A DNA stretch of 64,000 nucleotides from Deinococcus actinosclerus. GTDB lineage: Bacteria > Deinococcota > Deinococci > Deinococcales > Deinococcaceae. Position numbers and translations under genes: made by a program. Under the pieces are notes generated by a model. The model was not told the DNA's origin. It worked only from the letters and a program-made list of their open reading frames with translations, and searched no databases. The stretch lies in the NCBI RefSeq assembly GCF_001507665.1, contig NZ_CP013910.1, positions 2,541,501 to 2,605,500 on the forward strand, in the 5' to 3' direction. Below, one piece after another: positions 25,756 through 31,677 of this stretch. Numbering within the stretch: the first letter of the stretch is position 1; every line of letters starts with the position of its first letter.

Positions 25756-26760
25756 ATGGCACATTCGCGTTTCGCCGCCCGGCGGGGGCTGGGCGTCCTG
25801 CTCGCCTGCGCGCTGCCCGTGGGGGCGCTGGTCGCCTGCGGACAGGACCTTGCGGGCACGTCCAGCAGCAGCGCCCGGGACGCGCTGTACTTCAACGACC
25901 GCGCCAGCGGCCTGCCCCCGGTGTACCTCCAGGAACCGTACACGACGCCCATCGAGGTCGCGGGCGGCGCGGGACCGTACACCGTGCGCCGGATCGAGGG
26001 CACCCTCCCACCCGGCCTGACTCTGAGCGGCACGACCCTGAGCGGCACGCCCACGAAGGCCGGGACGTACACCTTCACGCTGGAGGTCACGGATTCCACG
26101 CTGAGCAGCAAGCAGAAGTCGTACACCCTGAACGTGCAGGAGCTGCCGCCCCTGAGCCTGAGCCTGACCCTCCCGGGCGGCGAGATCCGGGGCGAGACGC
26201 GCGTGCCGCTGCTGATCACCGCGCCGCGCAGCGTGCGGGCCGCGCGCGTCACGTGGACCCTGCCGGAGAAGGTGACGGTCACGCGCGTGCAACCCGAGGG
26301 CGGCGCGCTGGTGTTCTGGCGGCAGGACGGGACGCGCCTGACGGTGGACCTGGGCTTCAAGGCGGTGCCGCGCAGCGGGTCGCGCGTGGCGCTGATCAGC
26401 GTGAAACCCGCCGCGCCCGTCACGCTGAGCAGCCCCGACCTGGGCTACGAGGCGCGCGGCGGGGACGGCAAGGCGCTGGCGCAGAAACTGACGGCCGCCG
26501 AGCAGAAGGCCGCAGACGCCCAGAAGGCGGCCGAGCAGAAGAAGGCAGACGAACAGAAGGCGGCCGACCAGAAAGCCGCCGAGCAGAAGCCCACTGACCA
26601 GAAACCAGCGGAACAGAAACCAGCGGAATCGAAGCCGACCGACGCGCCCAAGACCGGCACGGACACCACCCCGCCGGGTGAGGTCCCGCAGACGGATCCG
26701 CCGAAGACCGAGCCCAACCCCACGCCCCCGCCTGCCGGTGGAACGGGAGGTGGCAAGTGA
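25756..26760 (+). CDS. lipoprotein with Ig-like and possible cohesin-like domains
   Basis: The 334-residue protein has a lipoprotein signal (LLACALPVGALVACGQ, Cys about residue 28). Residues 55-130 look like a putative Ig (He_PIG) domain: LPPGLTLSGTTLSGTPTKAG. Residues 135-235 form a beta-rich domain with a cohesin-like run of strands (RVPLLITAPRSVRAARVTWT). The last 95 residues are Lys/Ala/Gln repeats (EQKAADQKAAEQK) and a Pro/Thr tail, a likely flexible stalk. TACACT is seven bases before the ATG. The next gene starts over its stop codon. Confidence 0.75.
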   Translation: MAHSRFAARRGLGVLLACALPVGALVACGQDLAGTSSSSARDALYFNDRASGLPPVYLQEPYTTPIEVAGGAGPYTVRRIEGTLPPGLTLSGTTLSGTPTKAGTYTFTLEVTDSTLSSKQKSYTLNVQELPPLSLSLTLPGGEIRGETRVPLLITAPRSVRAARVTWTLPEKVTVTRVQPEGGALVFWRQDGTRLTVDLGFKAVPRSGSRVALISVKPAAPVTLSSPDLGYEARGGDGKALAQKLTAAEQKAADAQKAAEQKKADEQKAADQKAAEQKPTDQKPAEQKPAESKPTDAPKTGTDTTPPGEVPQTDPPKTEPNPTPPPAGGTGGGK

Positions 26761-27227
26761 ACGCGCGCACGCTGCTGCTGGCCGCCGCGCTGGCGGGCCC
26801 CGCCCTCACCGCGCTCTCCCCCGCCCTGGCGACCACGGCGCCCACGCTGACGCTGGCGCAGCAGGCGCAGCGGGCCGAGGTGATCGTCCGCGCCACGCTG
26901 GGCACCCCCGCCGAGGTCAAGGACGGGGAGGTCACGTACCTCGCGTACCCGCTGACCGTCACCGAGACCATCGCCGGGGACGCCACGCGCCTGCCACAGC
27001 AGGGCGGTAAACCGGCCCTGTTCGTCCTGAAGGGCGTGGACGGCCTGCCCGACTTGCGCGCGGGCCTGGAGGTCGTGGCGCTGCTGTACGCCGCGCGGCT
27101 GGACAGCCCCCTCGTGGGCTTCAACCAGGGCCTGTACGCCGTGACGGGCGGCAAGGTCACGGCCGGGGACATCACCGATCCGGTGAAACTGCGCGAGGCG
27201 CTGCTGAGCGCCCGGGGAGGCAAGTGA
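26757..27227 (+). CDS. exported protein of unknown function
   Basis: The 156-residue protein has a signal peptide of about 26 residues (MNARTLLLAAALAGPALTAL and on). The mature part, with AQRAEVIVRATLGTPAEVKD, VTETIAGDATRLPQQG and VVALLYAARLDSPLVGFNQG, resembles small secreted beta-barrel proteins of unknown role. It starts at a GTG overlapping the lipoprotein stop and ends overlapping the dockerin-like gene, so the three are one translational unit. Confidence 0.72.
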   Translation: MNARTLLLAAALAGPALTALSPALATTAPTLTLAQQAQRAEVIVRATLGTPAEVKDGEVTYLAYPLTVTETIAGDATRLPQQGGKPALFVLKGVDGLPDLRAGLEVVALLYAARLDSPLVGFNQGLYAVTGGKVTAGDITDPVKLREALLSARGGK

Positions 27228-27751
27228 TGCGCGCCCGTTCCCTCCTGCTGGCCCTGCTGGGCAGCGTCCTGCTGGGGTCCGCCGGCGCGGTCAGCGTGAA
27301 ACTCCGCCCGCAGGGCGAGGAACTCACGAAGGCCGTGCAGGCCGCCCTGGCCGCCCTGGCCGGCCCGGACTTCCCGGTCACGCTGGACACCAGCGGCGGC
27401 CCCATCCTGACGCTGGGCGGCGCGGCGCCCTTCAGCCCGGACGTGGCCGCCCGTAGCTTCGGCCTGGGCACCGAGCGCCGCATCGAGTTCAACCCGCGCG
27501 GCCCGCTGAACCTTCAGGACGCCCTGCGCGCGGAACTGACCCGCGAGTGGAAACTGACCGACTGGACGACCGCCAGCGCCCGCGCCCGCCTGAGCGGCGC
27601 GGACCTGAACGGCGACGGGAAGATCGACCTGACCGACCTCGCGCTGCTGATGAACAACTACGGCAAGACGACCAGCATCGGCGACCTGGACGGCAACGGC
27701 AGGGTGGACGACGCCGACCTGCGGCTGTTCAGCGCCCAGTACAGGCTCTAG
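27227..27751 (+). CDS. exported protein with C-terminal dockerin/EF-hand pair
   Basis: The 174-residue protein has a signal peptide, a middle domain (about 25-115) likely to bind or cap another protein, and a C-terminal dockerin type I-like pair of calcium loops: DLNGDGKIDLTDLALLMNNY and DLDGNGRVDDADLRLFSAQY. Dockerins fold on calcium and bind cohesin domains. The ATG at 27227 overlaps the previous stop codon (TGATG). With the Ig/cohesin-like lipoprotein at the head of the operon, an exported cohesin-dockerin pair is possible but unproven. Confidence 0.78.
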   Translation: MRARSLLLALLGSVLLGSAGAVSVKLRPQGEELTKAVQAALAALAGPDFPVTLDTSGGPILTLGGAAPFSPDVAARSFGLGTERRIEFNPRGPLNLQDALRAELTREWKLTDWTTASARARLSGADLNGDGKIDLTDLALLMNNYGKTTSIGDLDGNGRVDDADLRLFSAQYRL

Positions 27752-27762
27752 CCGGGCGTGGC

Positions 27763-27795
27763 GTCGAGTACCCGCACGGGCGCCGGGTACTCGAC
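27763..27795. repeat. perfect 12-bp inverted repeat
   Basis: GTCGAGTACCCG (27763-27774) and CGGGTACTCGAC (27784-27795) flank nine bases, 11 bases past the dockerin-like gene. There is no T run, so it is either a factor-independent stop without a U tract or an mRNA-end hairpin. Confidence 0.6.
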
Positions 27796-27882
27796 GGAAC
27801 AGCCGGAAGTCGCAGAAGAGAGTCCGCGCGCCCCGTCCCGCCCCACAGACAGGCGGGGCGGGGCGCTGCTACGCTGCGCGGC

Positions 27883-28098
27883 ATGACTGGTGAACGAGGG
27901 TACCCCGAGCAGGACACGATCGACCTTCAGGACTTCCTGAAAATGCGCGGCATGGTGGAAACGGGCGGCGAGGCGAAGTTCCGCGTGCAGGGCGGCGAGG
28001 TGCGCCTGAACGGCGAGATCGAGACGCGCCGCCGCAAGAAGCTGCGCCGTGGGGACATCGTGGAGTACGCCGGGGAGCGCGTGCGGGTGGACTTCTAA
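27883..28098 (+). CDS. S4-domain RNA-binding protein (YbcJ-like)
   Basis: The 71-residue protein is essentially one S4 domain: IDLQDFLKMRGMVETGGEAK, VRLNGEIETRRRKKLRRGD and IVEYAGERVRV. S4 domains bind structured RNA; this small form resembles YbcJ. TACGCT lies seven bases before the ATG, so a leaderless mRNA is likely. The next gene starts one base after the stop codon. Confidence 0.9.
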   Translation: MTGERGYPEQDTIDLQDFLKMRGMVETGGEAKFRVQGGEVRLNGEIETRRRKKLRRGDIVEYAGERVRVDF

Positions 28099-28099
28099 C

Positions 28100-28645
28100 G
28101 TGACCGCCTCGGCGTACGAGGCGGCGGTGCTGGATTTCCGCCGCCGCAAGGACGAGCATTTCGCGGCCGGGCGCGGCCCGGTGAACCCGGCGGCGTTCGC
28201 GGGGCTGTCGTACTTCCCGCCGGATGAGGCGTGGGCGTTCACGGTGCTCCTCGAGCCGCTGCCGCAGGATGACGCGGGAGCGGAGTGGACGCTGGAGACG
28301 AACACCGGCGAGACGCGCACCATGGCCCGGATCGGCGAGGTGCACCTGCCCCTGCCCGGCGGCGAGCGCAGCCTGCTGGTGTTCGCGCCGCTGGGCGAGG
28401 AACGCCCGGAGCGGGTGTTCATCCCCTTCCGCGACGCCACGAGCGGCGACACCACGTACGGCGCGGGCCGCTACCTGGACGCGCCGCTCGACCGGCAGCT
28501 GGGCGGGGACGGCGCGCTCGTGCGGGTGGATTTCAATCTGGCGTACCACCCGTACTGCGCGTACGGGGACGGCTGGACGTGCCCGCTCCCGCCCCGCGAG
28601 AACTGGCTGCCGGACGCGGTCACGGCCGGCGAACGCCTGGGCTGA
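28100..28645 (+). CDS. DUF1684 family protein
   Basis: The 181-residue protein matches the DUF1684 pattern: an N-terminal FRRRKDEHF, FIPFRDATSGDTTYGAGRYL in the middle and the C-terminal signature DFNLAYHPYCAYGDGWTCPL. No biochemical function is established. It starts at GTG 28100, one base after the S4 gene stop, and is probably co-translated with it. Confidence 0.88.
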   Translation: MTASAYEAAVLDFRRRKDEHFAAGRGPVNPAAFAGLSYFPPDEAWAFTVLLEPLPQDDAGAEWTLETNTGETRTMARIGEVHLPLPGGERSLLVFAPLGEERPERVFIPFRDATSGDTTYGAGRYLDAPLDRQLGGDGALVRVDFNLAYHPYCAYGDGWTCPLPPRENWLPDAVTAGERLG

Positions 28646-28697
28646 ACAGGTCCGGGAGGGTGGACGGGCAGCACCCACCGCCTTCCCGCTGCCGGTT

Positions 28698-28802
28698 TCA
28701 GCGGGCCACGACTGCGACGTACACCTGCGCCGCGCCGGCCTGGAGCAGGGCGTCCTGACAGGCCCGCGCCGTGTGCCCGGTGGTGAGTGGAGGCGCACTC
28801 AT
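28698..28802 (-). pseudogene. comF: comF C-terminal fragment
   Basis: A 34-codon frame encodes LTTGHTARACQDALLQAGAA and ends YVAVVAR, the PRPP-binding loop and final strand of ComF-type phosphoribosyltransferases, which are normally about 200 residues. Everything upstream is lost: the match stops where the DnaA-box palindrome begins. It is most simply a remnant left by a deletion or insertion. Confidence 0.5.
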
Positions 28803-28810
28803 GCACACGA

Positions 28811-28839
28811 CGTTATCCACAGGCGGGCTGTGGATAACG
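28811..28839. promoter_or_regulatory. inverted pair of consensus DnaA boxes
   Basis: TTATCCACA (28813-28821) and TGTGGATAA (28829-28837) are both perfect DnaA-box matches in opposite orientation, inside a 12-bp perfect inverted repeat with a 5-base loop. No replication gene or AT-rich unwinding region is adjacent. Confidence 0.7.
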
Positions 28840-28877
28840 AAAAAAGCCCCCACCCCAGCGCAGGCCAGGGTGGGGGC
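28840..28877 (-). terminator. rho-independent terminator of the small membrane protein gene
   Basis: Minus strand: GCCCCCACCC and GGGTGGGGGC form a 10-bp stem followed by six T residues, four bases past the stop codon at 28881. Confidence 0.88.
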
Positions 28878-28880
28878 GTC

Positions 28881-29021
28881 TCATTCACCGGAGTTGTCTG
28901 AGGGCTGCTTGGTCGTGGCCTGTGGCTGGGGCTCACCTGGGGTGATGGTCCTGGCCCGCAGGTACAGACCGACCGCCAGGAGACCAGTCAGCACGGCGAT
29001 GATCATCAGCCCGGTGTACAT
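28881..29021 (-). CDS. 46-residue single-helix membrane protein
   Basis: The frame encodes one membrane helix (TGLMIIAVLTGLLAVGLYL) followed by a polar Pro/Gln/Thr tail. Support for a real gene is unusually good for its size: TACGCT lies six bases before the ATG (leaderless pattern) and a strong terminator follows the stop codon. Function is unknown; no family is recognised. Confidence 0.65.
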   Translation of the reverse strand: MYTGLMIIAVLTGLLAVGLYLRARTITPGEPQPQATTKQPSDNSGE

Positions 29022-29113
29022 GCCGTCAGCGTAGGCCCGGTCTCAGCCCCTGTCTGCCCAGGTTGACCGTCAGAGCGCGTCAGAGGCTCGAATCTGACGG
29101 ATTCTTTAGAGTT

Positions 29114-29129
29114 CTGGACAAATGTCCAG
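29114..29129. promoter_or_regulatory. inverted repeat upstream of the response regulator
   Basis: CTGGACA-AA-TGTCCAG is a perfect 7-bp palindrome about 54 bases before the response-regulator ATG and on the upstream side of any promoter for it. It is a candidate operator, or part of one for the divergent small membrane protein gene. Confidence 0.45.
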
Positions 29130-29182
29130 CGATGTTCAGTTGCGTTTGCTGACCTCACGGTCGTGTGCCACTCTGGCCTGTC

Positions 29183-29635
29183 ATGACCGCATCTTCTCCT
29201 ACTCGTAGGCTGTGCCTCCTGCTGATCGACGACAATCCAGCCGACTGCATGCTCGCGCAGGAGGCGTTCGAGCAGTACAGCGAGCAGGTCAGCATCAAGG
29301 TCATTCAGGACGGCCAGAGTGCGCTGGACTGGTTGCACGAGCAGGCGACCAAGCAGTCCCTGCCTGACGTTGTGTTGCTCGACGTCAACATGCCCGGCAT
29401 GAACGGCTTCGAGGTGTTGAGCGCCCTGCGGAACGAAGCGACCTTCCGGCACCTGCCCGTGGTGATGCTCACGACCTCGACCCGGCAGGAAGACGTCGAC
29501 CTGGCGTACGAACTGATTGCCAGTTCGTACCTCGTGAAGCAGCCTGATTTCAGGGGGTTTCTGGATCAGATCGATAGTCTGGTGCGGTTCTGGAGTCAGG
29601 CACGGTTCCGGCAGCAACCGAAGCCAGTGAACTGA
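29183..29635 (+). CDS. single-domain response regulator (Rcp1-like)
   Basis: The 150-residue protein is a receiver domain without an output domain. The acidic pocket is in LLIDDNPADC, the phosphoacceptor Asp in VVLLDVNMPGMNGFEV, followed by the conserved Thr (MLTTS) and Lys (YLVKQPD). The pattern and length resemble Rcp1-type regulators paired with phytochromes. No sensor kinase is adjacent. It is the last chromosomal gene before the prophage; its stop codon is only three bases from the first phage gene. Confidence 0.9.
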   Translation: MTASSPTRRLCLLLIDDNPADCMLAQEAFEQYSEQVSIKVIQDGQSALDWLHEQATKQSLPDVVLLDVNMPGMNGFEVLSALRNEATFRHLPVVMLTTSTRQEDVDLAYELIASSYLVKQPDFRGFLDQIDSLVRFWSQARFRQQPKPVN

Positions 29636-29638
29636 GCC

Positions 29639-30016
29639 TTACCCGCCGGGGAAGAGTCGCCGGAAGGCCATTTCGATCAGGAAGGCCGCGAACGGGCTGT
29701 CCAGCAGCAGGCGGAGCCACTGCGCGCTGGGCGGGGCGAACTCCCGCACCAGAGTCTGCACGACCGCCAGGACGAACGCGGCGCGGGCCGTACCAGCTAG
29801 GACGGGCTTGAGTTCCTGGGCGGCCTGCACCGCGGCTTCCAGCAGGGCGCCCACCTCGGTCCACGTGGCGCCGTCGCGGAGGGCCTGCGCCTTGCTGACG
29901 AGGTTGGGCAGGTGCTTGTCGAGCCACGGCTGGACGGTGGGGGCGTCAAGGGTAGTGCCGGAGCGGGTAGCGGCGCCGAGGGCGACGATGGCGGACAGGA
30001 TCGTGAACTGGTTCAT
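29639..30016 (-). CDS. phage protein of unknown function next to endolysin
   Basis: The 125-residue, mostly helical protein has a hydrophobic N-terminus (MNQFTILSAIVALGAATRSG) and a hydrophobic C-terminal helix (SPFAAFLIEMAFRRLF). It could be exported or membrane-associated and linked to lysis, but no family is recognised. GAGGTCCCCC precedes the ATG at 30016. It is the leftmost prophage gene. Confidence 0.65.
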   Translation of the reverse strand: MNQFTILSAIVALGAATRSGTTLDAPTVQPWLDKHLPNLVSKAQALRDGATWTEVGALLEAAVQAAQELKPVLAGTARAAFVLAVVQTLVREFAPPSAQWLRLLLDSPFAAFLIEMAFRRLFPGG

Positions 30017-30096
30017 GGGGGACCTCAATGGGCGCGGCCCCCTGCGATGGGGGCCGGTGAGAGGGTGGATTGTCAGTGCCCCATGGGGCACGGGGC

Positions 30097-30702
30097 CTAC
30101 TCGCGTTCCAGTTGCAGCGCACCGTCTGGGTACAGGGTCAGTCGCGTGCCGTTGTAGATCGTGGGCTTCCCATCCCACTCCACGTTCTTCCCCGCCATGT
30201 CCCGCAGGAACACGCGCGGGACAGCGGGCTGCACCGCTTGCTCATCGAGCCAGTCACGCTGGGCCGCCACCCGCCTGAGCCACCCCTTGAGGAAGACCTC
30301 CTGACTGGGCCGCGCTTTGACGATCTTCCGGAAGAACTGCTCGCGCGCATCGATCAGCCGGTCCGCGCGCTCCGCCGGGGTGCCTGTGGCAGGGACGCTG
30401 CCCAGCATCAGCCGCAGGTTGCCCGGCCCGTGGTTCACGGCGATGTCGTACGCCACGCCGCTCAGCGGCCAGGGCAGCCCGGACGCGGCGGGCCAGTACC
30501 GCGCCTCGTACAGTGGCAGCACGTCCGGCAGGGTCAGGGCGCGCATAGGCTTCACGGGCAGGCCGCGCTCCCGGCACCAGCTTTCCCACACGGCTTGGGT
30601 TACGCCCAAGTTGGTCGGGCCGCCCTTGTCCGCCGGGTGATTCACGTACCCGCCCTCCCATTTGGCCGTGAACTCGTGGGCCTTCTCGAAGTCAGTCGTC
30701 AT
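30097..30702 (-). CDS. endolysin, GH108 family
   Basis: The 201-residue phage lysozyme carries the GH108 signature at its N-terminus: KWEGGYVNHPADKGGPTN, with catalytic Glu16. GH108 enzymes cut peptidoglycan glycan strands to release progeny. The middle (about 80-155, AYDIAVNHGPGNLRLMLG) matches the peptidoglycan-binding part of the family. No signal peptide is present, so it needs a holin. The ATG overlaps the upstream membrane protein gene by 11 bases. AT richness is normal for the phage. Confidence 0.88.
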   Translation of the reverse strand: MTTDFEKAHEFTAKWEGGYVNHPADKGGPTNLGVTQAVWESWCRERGLPVKPMRALTLPDVLPLYEARYWPAASGLPWPLSGVAYDIAVNHGPGNLRLMLGSVPATGTPAERADRLIDAREQFFRKIVKARPSQEVFLKGWLRRVAAQRDWLDEQAVQPAVPRVFLRDMAGKNVEWDGKPTIYNGTRLTLYPDGALQLERE

Positions 30703-31033
30703 GCTCTCCCCTTCCCTGCGCTGCCAGCTGCGCCCTGAGCGCCGCGTTGTGCCGCACGGCCCGCGTAAGCCGCACCGAGAGTTCGATGATCGCCAGCACC
30801 AGCGCCAGTCCCAGCAGCGTCACGCGCACGCCGTCGCCGAACGGGTAGGCCACGCCCGCCCGGGCCGCCGTGATCGCCTCGTGCGGCCACACCCACATCG
30901 CGGCGTAGTACGCGAGGCTCAGCAGGCCTGGCGCCCAGCGGCTGAGCGGGCTGAGCATGAAGCGCCAGCAGGCGACGCTCGCCACGCCCAGCGCCAGCCC
31001 GATCAGCAGCAGGCCAATCACGCCGGCGTTCAC
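30692..31033 (-). CDS. phage membrane protein, lysis cassette
   Basis: The 113-residue protein has three or more hydrophobic helices (AGVIGLLLIGLALGVASVAC; LLSLAYYAAMWVWP; VTLLGLALVLAIIELSV) and a basic tail. It begins at a GTG overlapping the stop of the next upstream gene. Between two other small membrane proteins and the endolysin it is a holin, pinholin or spanin candidate; sequence alone does not decide. Confidence 0.65.
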   Translation of the reverse strand: MNAGVIGLLLIGLALGVASVACWRFMLSPLSRWAPGLLSLAYYAAMWVWPHEAITAARAGVAYPFGDGVRVTLLGLALVLAIIELSVRLTRAVRHNAALRAQLAAQGRGEHDD

Positions 31034-31380
31034 CGGCGCCACCGGGGCTGCGGTCCCAGCGTGCCCCTGGCGAGCATCAGCAGGATGGTGTTCAGCACCC
31101 ACAGCCACGCCGCGAACACCGACGTGCGGATCACGCTGTCCAGCGTGGCGTGACTGCTGTTGTCGCGCAGGCTCGCCAGGACACTCGGCACGTCCAGCGC
31201 CAGGAGCACGATGTACCCCAGCGCCAGGATGATCAGGAGTGCCCCGCGTTCCTGCCAGTGGGGCTTGGGGGCGATCAGCTGGATCAACAGCATGACGGCG
31301 CGGTACGTCACCCCGCCCATGCCGGACACGAAGGCGAGTAGGGCGAGGGCGGCCAGGAGATCAAGGGGTGTTACGGCCAT
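31030..31380 (-). CDS. phage membrane protein, holin candidate
   Basis: The 116-residue protein has three predicted helices (LLAALALLAFVSGMGGVTYR; GALLIILALGYIVLLAL; FAAWLWVLNTILLML). ATG 31380 is chosen over a GTG three codons earlier because GGTGA lies five bases ahead of it. Its position in a run of three small membrane protein genes before the endolysin supports a holin-like role. Confidence 0.65.
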   Translation of the reverse strand: MAVTPLDLLAALALLAFVSGMGGVTYRAVMLLIQLIAPKPHWQERGALLIILALGYIVLLALDVPSVLASLRDNSSHATLDSVIRTSVFAAWLWVLNTILLMLARGTLGPQPRWRR

Positions 31381-31552
31381 TGCTGTCACCGTCCTTTTTG
31401 CGAGTGGCGAGCGCTGTGATCAGGCCGCCGAGAATGGTGCCCATGCCTGCGAGGATCTTGTCGTCGAGCTGCCCAGTGACGGCGTACCGTCCAAGGACGA
31501 GCAGCAAGCCGGCACCGACAATCCAGGTGAGGATGACGAGGGGGTCTTTCAT
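31361..31552 (-). CDS. small phage membrane protein
   Basis: The 63-residue protein has two hydrophobic helices (VILTWIVGAGLLLVLG; ILAGMGTILGGLITALA) and a charged C-terminus (TRKKDGDSNG), the topology of small class II holins. AGGAGCGAC precedes the ATG. It overlaps the next gene by about 20 bases. Confidence 0.65.
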   Translation of the reverse strand: MKDPLVILTWIVGAGLLLVLGRYAVTGQLDDKILAGMGTILGGLITALATRKKDGDSNGRNTP

Positions 31553-31677
31553 GTCGCTCCTGTGGTGGTGAGAAGTTGAGGCATGCGGCTCCAGAGTCCG
31601 GCCAGGGTGAATGGGAACCGCCCCAGGGCCGGAGAGGCTGGGGCGGGTGCGGTGGGGTGGAGATCAGGTGTGAGGTG

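Noticed and set aside
28811..28839. chromosomal replication origin
   Set aside because: Only two DnaA boxes, no dnaA/dnaN/gidA genes and no AT-rich unwinding element nearby.
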